A stretch of 60,000 nt of DNA from Adiantum capillus-veneris (taxonomy: Eukaryota > Streptophyta > Polypodiopsida > Polypodiales > Pteridaceae): assembly GCA_014529385.2 (NCBI GenBank), contig CM043966.1, forward strand, positions 43,782,537 to 43,842,536, given 5' to 3'. Below the pieces are notes generated by a model. It was given only the letters and a program-made list of their open reading frames with translations, was not told the origin of the DNA and did not search any database. Of the stretch, positions 11,221-21,777 are shown one piece after another; the stretch's first letter is position 1, and each line of letters starts with the position of its first letter. The position numbers were made by a program, and so were the translations under genes.

Positions 11221-12192
11221 ATGGCTGAGTTAGCTTCTTCATCTTCTGCATCCACCTACAAGCCCCACTACATTATTGACAAGCTTAATGGCACTAACTA
11301 CCAAGTGTGGAAGATTCGGATGGAACTCTACCTCATGCAGCTGCAACTTTGGGACGTCACGTCAGGAGTCGAAGAGCAACCTGACCACCCCGAAGACAAA
11401 GATTCAACATACTTCATCGACACCTATAATACTTGGCATAGTAGAAACAATAGTGCCAAGATGGAGCTCATTCTCCATTGCCAAGATCAGCAAGTCCAAA
11501 TGGTGAAAAAGCTAACTACTGCTAGAGCCGTTTGGAAGTTCTTCGAGAAGAACTATGAGCACATTGACCTTGTCTACCAAGTTTCTCTGATCAAGAAATT
11601 GGTAAACACTACCATGCAAGAGGGTCAGTCATCCTCCAAGTTTTTGGAGACGTGGAAAATACTTCTAGATGAAGTACTTATCTCAGGGCTTGCCATCCCT
11701 AAAGAGCTTCAAAGTATGCTCTTATTGGCTTCTCTACCTGCATCATGGAGAGCCTTTATCACTACACAAGCCACCACGGCTAACTTGCAGCTACAAAATC
11801 TTGTAGCCAAGATCCATCAGGAGGAAACGCTTCACGACCACACTAGCAGCTCGTAGAAGTCCACAGCACTTGTCACTATGACAAGAAACTCACACCCTTA
11901 CAACGGCAAGAAGCCTCAACATTCGGGCCCTCCTCGACAACACAATAATTCTGGAAGAAAGTTGCACTTTCAAAGCCACCACAATCACCAAAATTCAAAG
12001 CAATGCGCCAACTGTCATCGCTTTGGACACCTCACAAAGGACTGTCGACAACCACACAATCAAGGTAATCGGCCTATCTCTCACCCTAACCTATATCCTT
12101 CTTACCCTCAAGGGGGGACACGCCATGGCCAGCCATCTCCTTTTATTTATGGTCAAGCTCATTATGCTGACATATCTACTTCATTATGCTGA
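11221..12192 (+). pseudogene. C3 gag
   Basis: ATG at 11221 begins MAELASSSSAS and the typical copia gag core (LNGTNYQVWKIRMELYL). A TAG at 11854-11856 interrupts the frame. The same frame resumes and contains a CCHC knuckle (CANCHRFGHLTKDC). It ends in a 22-bp tandem duplication (12160-12203) that shifts gag out of frame with pol. Confidence 0.85.
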
Positions 12193-13436
12193 CATATCTA
12201 CTTATGATAGCCCATCTTATCCTTTGCAACTATATGCCACCACTATAGCTACTTCATATCCCAATATCTGGCTACTTGATATGGGTGCCACCCATCATAT
12301 GACATATCACCTACACTGGCTATCCAACATCACTTATCTAGAACACCCTCTAGAAGTATGCCTCGGTGATAACAGCATCCAGCTCGCCAAAGCCTATGGA
12401 GATGCTATCATTAACCTACCTAATGGTCTACACACCACTATTTCTCACGTATATTATGTCCCTGGTCTCAAGAAAAATATCATCTTTGTCAGCAAGCTAA
12501 CCGACAACGGCATCATCATCAAATTCATGCGAGAGGGCTACCACATTTCGGCACTAAACAAAGATGGTCAGTATATCACACTTTTGGTCCCCAAAACTGG
12601 GCGTCTTTATCCATTGGGTGACTCATCGCCTCCACATGCATCTGCATCATCCATAAAAACACAAGAAAACACACTCAAATGGCATTATAGACTAGGACAT
12701 ATTTCTCAACATGTTTTGCACCAACTCACTCATTGCCAACTTGCACTAGGTCTTCCCAAGCACCTCACTCACATCACACTTTGTGAGGGTTGCATTCTTG
12801 CTAAAGCACATCATGTCCCATTCCCCACTTCATCATCACGAGCCACTCCACCTCTCAACCTCATCCACTCTGATGTTTGTGGCCCATTGCCTGTCAACTC
12901 CCTCACTGGCAGTAAGTATATGCTTACTTTTATAGATGATTTCTCAAAATACACAACTACTTACTACATGGCCGAGAAATCCTCAACCTTCTCTCATTTT
13001 TGCACATTCAAGGCATTAGTTGAGACTAAACATGGCTGCCACATTAAAACGCTCCGCATAGATCATGGTGGGGAATACACTTCTCATGCATTCAAAGATC
13101 TATGTCTTTCTGTTGGTATTCGACATGAATTCTCCATCACCGACCACCCACAACAAAACGGTCGTGCTGAGCACAAGAATTGCACACTATTTGAAGCTGC
13201 TCGTGCCATGCTTCTCCAAGCTAGCCTCCCAGACACCTACTAGGAAGAAGCTACCGCCACTGCGTGCTACATTCAAAACCGCATTCCATCCACCCGCAAT
13301 CCTACTACTACACCCTACACCGTCTGGCACGGTCACCCACCTCATCTTGGTCACCTTCGCATCTTTGGAAGCATTGCATACCCACTTGTGACGCAACCTT
13401 TATCAAAACTATCACCACGTGCTCAACGCACAACTT
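12023..13436 (+). pseudogene. C3 pol: protease and integrase
   Basis: The frame used after the 22-bp duplication carries a protease with WLLDMGATHHMT, where the usual DSGA is DMGA, then a GAG-pre-integrase segment (WHYRLGHIS) and an integrase core (HSDVCGPL, RIDHGGEY, NGRAEHKN). A TAG ends the open frame at 13241-13243. The same frame continues to about 13436 (TPYTVWHGHPPH) and then is lost. Confidence 0.85.
12160..12203 (+). repeat. 22-bp perfect tandem duplication
   Basis: Two adjacent identical copies of CATTATGCTGACATATCTAC plus TT (12160-12181 and 12182-12203). Since 22 is not a multiple of three, it shifts gag relative to pol. Confidence 0.9.
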
Positions 13437-13606
13437 TTTGAGGTGGTGAGGGAGGGTGAGAAGGGGATATGGGAGGGGTGGTGTCTCCTTCCATGGCGCC
13501 CGCATGGGTTGGGTCCGAGGGGTGAGAGAGAGCGTGAGCATAGGTGCATCCAACAGAGCGCGAAAACGGGGGGGGATGGGGTATGGTCAACGAGGGGGGG
13601 GGGGGG

Positions 13607-13664
<58 letters not shown>

Positions 13665-14884
13665 CCCTAACCACGGGGTGGGCGGGATGGAAACACACAG
13701 AACGCCTCTATAATGACCCTACATACACTCTTGGAAGGATATACACACACACTATAGGGCACCACTCGGCTTACACAACCCTCCTGGCCGAGACAGGGAA
13801 CACACTGATGGAGTGAGAGGAGAGAGACTATCCACTTGCCCACTCCACACAGAGACACACACACATACACACCCAAAAAACTCAGCTCAAAAGAGGATAA
13901 CTTCTGATGTTTAGATACAAATGAGCTTGGGCCAACACCAATGGGGCAAATAGCTCACACAATAAGGGTAAAATAAGCCAGATACAATCACAAATTGGAG
14001 CAGAAGCTTCACTCATAGGAGAAACTTACACATCCAAAACAGCAGAAAAACAGTAAGGAATTTGGAAAAATGGACAACGCCATCTCGTCCGGAACGGCCC
14101 AAAACCCCACTCTACAATGTCAAAGTGCTCAAATCCGACCTCGGATGAACAGTTTAGGGCCAAAACAGGCTCCAAAAACACCAAAAACATAGTTGCATAT
14201 GTTCCTCCTCTTCTCTCCACTCTTTTTTTGGTATTCTCTCTATTTTTTCAGTTCCCACACTAGATTTTTTACTTGGGCACCCTTGGCCTTTTAGATGACC
14301 TCAAACGGACCCCGAACAGGCCAAAAACTGACCTAGCAGTGCATAGTTGTCACCTTTTTGCATCATCCGCACACCTGGCACTCAACTTTTTTCAATAATG
14401 CATCCCGCCACCACGTGAAGTGGCCCCAAAAATTGGTCCTCATGATGACCTTTCTGCATAAGTATGACAAGCAAACACCCACGTTGTGTCTGTACTCATC
14501 CACGTGCAAGTATTGACCCCATTCGACCTCCTAACACCACTAGATGCCATCTGACGCACCTGCTTACCTCATGTCTTCGGCCCGCGGATAGCTTCCTCGA
14601 GAAGTTCTACGCACTACCAACTCCTTGTTTTTGTAGAAAAACACACTGGTACTGGTACTGGTAATAGTGAAAATCGATGCACTATGTACACCCTGTCCTA
14701 CCTGTACACATGTGGGCCCCACGTAACCACCTGGCTCTGGAAAATGGGAAATCCTTTATTCGATGCACCATTCATGTGTATGTACATATGCGCAATCTCT
14801 TGCTCCAAAAAACTCCTAACATAATTTGCCCATCCCCTAGCCTGCTAGATTATTCATGATCAGCAAGCAGCAAAAAGAGATATG
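13437..14884. other. non-coding region, possibly the 3' LTR of gypsy B
   Basis: No gene is supported. It begins with purine-rich simple sequence and lies immediately 3' of gypsy B pol on the minus strand, where an LTR is expected. I could not match it to a second LTR copy, because the right end of B is cut by rDNA. Confidence 0.35.
13594..13660. repeat. G run followed by (GA)25
   Basis: Sixteen Gs (13594-13609) and one T are followed by an uninterrupted GA dinucleotide tract (13611-13660). It marks the truncation side of C3. Confidence 0.95.
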
Positions 14885-14924
14885 AGACTCGTCGTGTCAC
14901 AGGTCTCCTCATCCCTCACACACA

Positions 14925-16208
14925 TTACTTGCTCCACAGACATCTCATCTGCTCCACCATCATTAATCTGGAATGATATAGTTTAAAAGGCAATCCATTT
15001 ACCCTTGACTTTTGTAGAATCCCATCCAGGTTAGCCAGCTGATATGTACCATTCGGAAAACACTCCACTACCTTGAAAGGGCCTTCCCACTTAATCTGAA
15101 ACTTCTTTTGGAAGGTGTTGTCCAGCTTACTATTGTAGCGCAAAACCAAGTCATGTGATTTGATACCTTTACTTTTGACCTTTTCATTTATATTTGCCAA
15201 AGCCTTATCTTGCATCTGCCCATTATGTTCCAATGCACTCATCCTATCCAACTAAACCTCTTGTAACTGCAAGAGCCTCTCTTTGAATGCATCACTAGGC
15301 GTCCCAAGCAACTTCTCTAACATCTTTACTGCAGGCAACTCTACCTCCACAGGCAATAGTGCTTCCTTTCCATACACCAAATGAAATGGAGTAAACCATG
15401 TACCTGTCTTCACCGAAGTATGCTAAGCCCATAATGCACTAAGCAATTCCAAATCCCAATTCTTTCCTTGGTGCTCTATCACTTTCGAAAGAATTTGTAC
15501 CAACTCACCATTGAATCTTTCATTTAAGCCATTACACTGCGGGTAATAAGGAGTGGAGTGCTGATGCCTAATCTTCATCTTTGTGCATAAAAAGTCGAGC
15601 AGCTTAGCTCTAAATCCTGGCCCCTTATCCGAAAGTAGCTCTAGTGGAACCCCAAACTTGCAACATATTTCATCATACACAAATTTTTCCACATCCTTTA
15701 CAGTGATCTATTCTACTTCTATAGCCTCTTCCCATCTAGAGAGATAGTCCACTGCAGTCAAAATATAGCTTTTGCCCCTGCTTGTGATAGGTAACGGACC
15801 TATTGCATCAATCCCCCACTTTTCAAACACATCAAATGCCATAATGGTTTTTCGTAGCTCTGGCTTCAACACTCTCTTCCCAAATGCTTGACACCTATTG
15901 CAAGACCTACACCAATGGTGAACATCCTTGTGCAAACTATGCCATACATACCCCTCTTGCAAGATCTTATGCAAGGTGATCTTTAGAGCAAAATGTTCGC
16001 CACATGCGCCTTCATGATTCTCTTCCAACACTCTATACAGCTCCTCTCGCCAAGGTACACGTCTCAACACAAGATCAGCCCCTTTCATGTACAAGACATC
16101 ACCAATCAATTTGTACCTATATGCTCTACGCACAAAACCATACTTCTTAGACTTCTGAATGTCCTTCAGAATGATTCCTGTTAGCAAAAACTCCTCTTCT
16201 TGAGCCAA
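14925..16208 (-). pseudogene. gypsy B integrase
   Basis: Three open pieces in one frame (16208-15708, 15692-15423, 15251-14925) are separated by TAG stops at 15708, 15423 and 15252. They contain the zinc-binding segment (HHWCRSCNRC), the core (WGIDAIGPL, SDKGPGF, NGLNERFN) and a C-terminal domain (QIKWEGPFKV). All three catalytic acids are readable. Confidence 0.85.
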
Positions 16209-16214
16209 ACTTTC

Positions 16215-17378
16215 CTAGCCATGATAAAGAGGTAAGTTGGTCCTCAACACAAATAGCTCTACAATCATGCCTTGAGCTGCTTCATGTGCCTCTCCATTTA
16301 GAGCATGTTCAATATGTCTGATGCTCCATGCTTCGAACTTTTTTAACAAGACTTTAATTCTGAAGCACATTTCCTTCAATGAGGTGTTCTTTCTCTTCCA
16401 CACACCCAACACTTGCTTCACAACTAACAAGGCATCACCTTTTATGCTCAACCTTCTAACCCCATGCTTCAAACAAATGTGTAATCCGGCTTCCAAAGTA
16501 GCATATTCAGCCTCATTGTTACTATGTGCATCCAATTTGAACCCTCTCTTGCATACTAGCTTCCCCTCTGGATCATAAAGTGCTATACCCCCTGAAGCCG
16601 CATCATGGCTCTTTCTGTATGAGCCATCAAAGAACAACACATGTGCATTGCTGATCTATGGCACTTCTTCGACTACCTTTCTCACCACCTCTTCCTTAAC
16701 AAGGAGGGGATTCTCCTTGTAAGTGAGCAAATCAGCTAGAGTAGCCCTTGTACTATCTTCCACTAGAAAAGAGAACTCGAACTCTTGTAGCTCAATTACC
16801 CATTTCTTGACCACATTTGACATTTTAGTGCCATTAATTAATTGTGGCAAAAAGGCATAACTCGTCAAGAAAACAAAAGGTCGTGGTAGCAAGTAATGAA
16901 GAAATCGTCGACAAGCAAATATTACACTGGCCATCACTAGCTCTACTTCCGAGAACTTTCTCTCCGCTACCAACTTCACTCGGCTTGCACAATACACTGG
17001 CCTCATATAATGGTTGTCCTTCCCCTTTTGCAATAGCATGGCTCCAATGGCATCATCCCCTACTGATGGATTTACATAAAATGCTTGCCCCCAATCAGGA
17101 GCGTGCATGGCTGACAACCCCCCTAACACCTCTTTCACCTCTTGAAACACTTCTTCACACTTGTCATCCCATTGCAATGGATCATGCTTTGCCACTTGCT
17201 GTAATGGATAAAGAAGCTGTGAAGACAACGAAATAAACCGTGCCATGTATTTCACTTTGTGTATAAAGGTTGCCAATTGCTTCGTCCTCGTATGTGATGG
17301 GAGAAGAATAATAGACTTAACCTTGTCTGGATCAGCCTCAAGGCCATTTTCTGACACCATATGGCCCAATAACATCAC
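16215..17378 (-). pseudogene. gypsy B RNase H and second RNase H (aRNH)
   Basis: Piece 17378-16656 carries the end of RT (LLGHMVSENGLEADPDKV) and an RNase H fold in which the first catalytic Asp is Asn (FYVNPSVGDD). Piece 16640-16215 is the second RNase H (FFDGSYRKS, HSNNEAEYATLEAG). TAG codons at 16656 and 16215 separate them from their neighbours in the same frame. Confidence 0.82.
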
Positions 17379-17435
17379 CCTTGGCTGTGCTAAATGACAT
17401 TTCTTTGGATTTAATTGTCCTCCACATTCACCATA

Positions 17436-17963
17436 TCAAGCTAATACCATCTGCAACTTCTCATGGTGTTCAGCCCTACTACTGTAGACACAGAAGTCGT
17501 CCATAAAAGCTTTAACACAACTACCAATGAATAGTGCCAATACCCAATTTTCTCTCTCTTGATAGAAAGATGGTCCATTTGACAACCCAAATGGCAATAC
17601 TGTGTAGCAATAGCAGCCCCATGGCGTAATGAAAGTTGTCTTTGTTCGGTCTTTAAGAGCAATCTTCAACTGAAAATAGCCTGAAAAACCATCACACATA
17701 TTGTACCTCTCATAACCTGCCACTGAATCCAAGATCTAATCGATGAATGGAAGAGGATATGGGTTCTTCTTAGTGGATGAATTTAAGGGCTTAAAATCTA
17801 CACAAATCCTCCACTTCACATCCTTCTTTGGACTGACTACTACTGGACTCACCCATTCTGTGGTTTCCACAGGGACTATGAACCTTGCCTTCAATAACTT
17901 GTCCACCTCTTCCCGCAAGGCTTTCAGTTTCTCTTGACCCATCCCTCTTAGCCTTTGATGCAC
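17436..17963 (-). pseudogene. gypsy B reverse transcriptase
   Basis: Two pieces in one frame are split by a TAG at 17736. They hold VSPVVVSPKKDVKWRICVDF, then MCDGFSGYFQLK with the first catalytic Asp, LPFGLSNGPSFYQ, and FMDDFCVYS, the active-site pair. A TGA at 17436 follows. Near 17970 the frame differs from that of the protease part upstream, so one indel lies there. Confidence 0.87.
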
Positions 17964-17986
17964 CGGCTTACCACCTTCTTTCAGAT

Positions 17987-18835
17987 CTATTGCATCTCTT
18001 CACCCTTGAACCCTCTAATCTCTTCATATGAAGTAATGAACAAATCAGGAAAACTAGCCAGCATTTGCAAATATATCTCCTTCTCCATAGTTGAGAGGTC
18101 TCCACTGATCATTTGTGTCATCAATTCCTGCTTCTTTGACAATTCAACCTTGGTTTGCATTAGCCCTTCAATCACTTCATAAGGCCCTTCTCTTTCATCT
18201 TCAACCTCATTTGCAAATGCAACTAAACGAGACTCCTGGATTCCTTTGTCCATCAAAAGAAATGCAACATCAACATCCTCATCACTGCTGGTAGAGCTAT
18301 CACTGTCGTCATCTATCACCGTGGAATAGTCTTCATCACTAGACTCATCCTCATCTTCATAAATCTCCTCCAATCATTTCCTTGTGTCCATATTATAAAG
18401 CTTCTTGGCACCTATCTTTCCATAGAGGCTAATCATACCACGTCGCCAATCTTGAACAGCTCCCACTGCACGTAACCATGGTCTACCCAATATGATAGGA
18501 TATGCTCCCAACCCTGCTGGCATCACATGAAAATCAACCACTGCCTTCGCATCATATGCCTCCACTTCTAAGCTCTTTACAACACCCAAACATTTTACTT
18601 TTTGATGGTTTTCCAATCTGATCCGAAAGCCTGACACCCCTGTCACTGTAAGACCCATCTTCTCAACGCATGAGTGTGTTATCACACATATTTGGGCTCT
18701 GTCATCAACATAACCTTGTACCATATTTTTTCTTTTGTGCCACACATCTACTATTGGGCAAATGTCTGGTAGCTCATCCATCGCCAACACCTTTACTGAA
18801 CCTCTCTCTGGCTCTTTCTCCGTTGGGTTAACCAT
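17987..18835 (-). pseudogene. gypsy B aspartic protease and acidic linker
   Basis: Piece 18835-18374 has the retropepsin fold (VQGYVDDRAQICVI ... PIILGRPWLRAVGAVQDW). The catalytic D-[ST/G]-G is DDR, so the enzyme would be inactive. A TGA at 18374 leads in the same frame to a strongly acidic piece (YEDEDESSDEDYS) that links to RT. Confidence 0.8.
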
Positions 18836-18948
18836 CCTCTTCCATTGTCACTTTAGCTTAGGCACCATCTCTATAAGCTGTCCAAAAGTAACATCGGCTT
18901 TTCTACTTGTCAAATCCTCCTTCAAGTCATAGTTTAATTGCCCATCCC

Positions 18949-19575
18949 CTAGTGGAAAATCTGAAACATAAAACTTGCGAGACGAGCCCTTCTTTTCCTC
19001 TTGGCCTTGACATCCTCACCTTCATGACTCTTTCCCTTCTTCTTAATAGGACCTGGGGCACTTCTTCCTTCCTTTTCCTCTGTGGTTCTCTTCCCAATAG
19101 GCATCACTAATGTATCCTCTAGCTTTGATGCCTTCTCCAAGGTAACTACACTTATCACTTTTGTCTTTCCCTTTTCCTCCTGGGTTAATCCACTGGTTCC
19201 TTCATCTCCCTTAATTTCAATGCCATGATCATTTGACCTAGTTAGCACCTGTCTTGGCAATGGATACATGTCTCCCCCCATCCTTGGTGGCTTATCACAT
19301 TGCGGGTTGATGTGGCCCAACTCTCCGTAATTATAACATGTGGGTGTCTGCCTCCAAAATCTACCATTGCTTTGTCCAACACCATTCCTAGGTCTTTCTT
19401 CACCTCTTGGCTGATTTGCAAACCTCCCTCGACCTCGATTATTTCCCACTTGACCTAGCATGTTTAGGCTGAGATTCTTCATTAAATCTACCACTTGCCT
19501 CATGTCTTGCCTTAGCCCATCATCTTGCACTGATGTAGTGACCATTGCTGCCATAACCTAAGGAGTAACAGCAAC
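18949..19575 (-). pseudogene. gypsy B gag, 3' part with degenerate zinc knuckle
   Basis: 201 codons. The knuckle reads CYNYGELGHINPQC, so the second Cys is Tyr. Upstream the frame meets a TAG (19558-19560) and then the CACTG target site where TR inserted. On the far side of TR the frame continues at 28491. Confidence 0.75.
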
Positions 19576-19580
19576 CACTG

Positions 19581-19831
19581 TGTGCGCTCCTTGCCGCACT
19601 GTCGAAGCAAGGGACTTGCCAATACACCGTATGCGAGCCACAAACGGCTCCAAGCACACAACAAGCCTAAACTAGCAAGCTCAAGAGAACAAAGGGTGTG
19701 TCACTCACCGCTCTACGCTCGCCTTCGTGGTGGATTCCTCGCCGCGATGAAGAAGAAGCTGCAGTCGTGCCGCGCTCAACCGCTTCGCCGCCGTCGTGCC
19801 TTCGTAATGCTCGATCGCACACACACTCTCC

Positions 19832-19872
<41 letters not shown>

Positions 19873-20160
19873 GAGGAGGTGAAGAAGAAGAAGATGGAGA
19901 TGGAGCAAGAGCACTCTTCTATTGCACAAATGAGAGAATGAGTAAAAATTAGGTTTAGTTGGCTTTTATAGGAGCTCACCCCATTCACACTTGGGCGCCC
20001 ATGCTTAGCCAACTAATCCCTTGAATGTCCAAGTTAAAGTGCGCCTCTCATCGGCGATCACTCTTACCCTTTTCCTATTGGACCGACAAGCCCGGTACCT
20101 GACTCTAAATAATACAACGTTTATAGATCATAGGGTGTCCGTGTGCCGTGAGGGTTAACA
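19581..20160 (-). repeat. 3' LTR of TR (580 bp)
   Basis: The termini are TGTTAACC...GCGCACA on the minus strand. It contains a CT/CA microsatellite (about 19826-19872) and CTATAAAA on the minus strand at 19964-19971. It is nearly identical to 27914-28485. Confidence 0.95.
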
Positions 20161-20173
20161 TGCCCCCCTTCCT
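20161..20173 (-). other. polypurine tract of TR
   Basis: Minus-strand AGGAAGGGGGGCA directly abuts the LTR terminus TGTTAACC. Confidence 0.85.
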
Positions 20174-21756
20174 GATGTAGATTCCGTCCTCGGAAGCTAT
20201 TGAGTTGAAGCTGGTTCGTCAAGGTGGAAGAGCATTTGAGATGAATATCCTTAGCCTTCTTTAGTCACTGCAAAATCAAACAACATTGGCACAGTAATGG
20301 CATTCTCTTAAAAAGCATATGCAGTTTTAGGTAGACAAATTGATTGGTAAAAGAATTTCAAACAATTTGTTAGCAATGAACATTAAATTGCAATGTAATC
20401 AAATGCATAAACAGATGTAAAGGTAAAAAATTAAACAAGTCTGGGGTCGCTAATTTGACGGTCAAAAAGCACTAGAGATCGAATATTAATACCATGGGTA
20501 AGCTTCTTAATTTTCTGTGGTCAATTAAGTTGTTTAATCGCGAGAGCCAAGTATTCATGTTCGAGGGCTGACTAGAGGCTATATCTAGAAAACCTTGTAG
20601 TTAAGCTACCATAAAAGGAATTTCTCATGAAATCATCGCCTGACTGATTACTTTTTCTTTGACTCCCCAAAGTCTTTTCACAGTGATTCAATTATGAAGT
20701 GGGTGCTTATTTTGTATGCCTTGGGTTTTTTGCTTTTCAAGGAAAAACGCCCACACTGGGAACCTCTAGGGCTCAAGTACCATAGACAATACATGTGAGT
20801 GAAGTACCAATTCAAGCAGGGATTTCTCTTCCAGCTTAAAATTTTACATTGTGGCACTTTGATTTTTTGTTTGTTCATTTTCAGCATTTAAATTTTGTAA
20901 CTTTGGGGGGTCATATAACACTGTTACCCTCCCCAGGCTCATCACATTAGTAAACTCCCTTTATAATACTTAAGCTAAAGGTTGATAGGGTTAAGCCCAC
21001 TAGAAAGCCCTAGTACATTTCATACAATGCTGCCTAAATCGGATTAAGAACCTAAGTAACCATTGCTTATTAGGAAGGCATTCCCCATGGTATTAAGAGA
21101 AGATTTCTAACACCTAGCTTGGTCAAACTAGCTTAGTCGGACTGCTTGATTTTTACACCTAAACAAGTGATTATGACAAAAGATTGCATTGAATTAAATG
21201 TTTGATACTAAGCAAATGCACTGAATATTATGCTACCAATCACAATCAAAGCAGACAATCATAGATGCAAAAAGATAAGGGCAATGCTAATGGACAAGAA
21301 ACACCTGTTTGTGTTGATGGTCGCGCTTGATTTGAAGGTTCCATGAAGATCCAAATCCTATCAATAGCAACACGCTCCTGTACACACTAGGAAACAAAAG
21401 GAATACCTCCAGGAGGCACATTAGTGGGAAAAGAGAACTTCGCTAATCACTCAACTCTAAAACAGAAACACTCCTATCGTACTAATCTTACCTACCCTCC
21501 ATCACTCAAGTGATGAGGATCAAAGGTGTTTTATGGCATAGGTTTCTGTTTCACTGTACCAGATGTGACATGTGTAGGTCTGAGTCAATGTTTTGACTTT
21601 TAATGTGCATACTCGTTTGCTAATTGCTCTTGCTCTTTATTTTTTTTGTTTTTTGTGAGTATAAAGCTTTATATGTACATTCCCTAAGATTGGAGATTAA
21701 GAGGTCAGGGAAAAAGGTTGAGAGGGAAACAAGTGAATGATGACAGTCAGCCAACA
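20174..21756 (-). other. TR 3' non-coding tail
   Basis: About 1.6 kb of AT-rich DNA lies between the end of the protease ORF and the LTR. Short ORFs here (20678-20887, 21620-21817) show no recognisable signature. A second polypurine-like tract lies at its upstream edge (21757-21770). Confidence 0.6.
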
Positions 21757-21770
21757 CTCCCCCCTTCCTT
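21757..21770 (-). other. internal polypurine-like tract in TR
   Basis: Minus-strand AAGGAAGGGGGGAG followed by TGTTGGC lies just after the protease ORF stop. The same 14 bases occur at 34112-34125 (element D) and 39401-39414 (gypsy A). It may be a second priming site or the fossil of an earlier LTR boundary. Confidence 0.6.
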
Positions 21771-21777
21771 GGGTAGA

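Larger units (their letters stand above)
10764..13436 (+). mobile_element. Ty1/copia element C3, truncated
   Basis: It consists of a 5' LTR, a primer-binding site, gag, protease and integrase on the plus strand. The reading breaks off after the integrase C-terminal part near 13436. There is no RT, RNase H or 3' LTR before unrelated simple-sequence DNA begins. It inserted into the PPR-like remnant. Confidence 0.8.

Noticed and set aside
13419-13713. Three ORFs with Arg-Glu or Leu-Ser repeats
   Set aside because: They are translations of the (GA) microsatellite.
19582-20012. ORFs in both directions, repeated at 27768-28337
   Set aside because: They lie in the TR LTRs and reflect the CT/CA tracts; no family signature.
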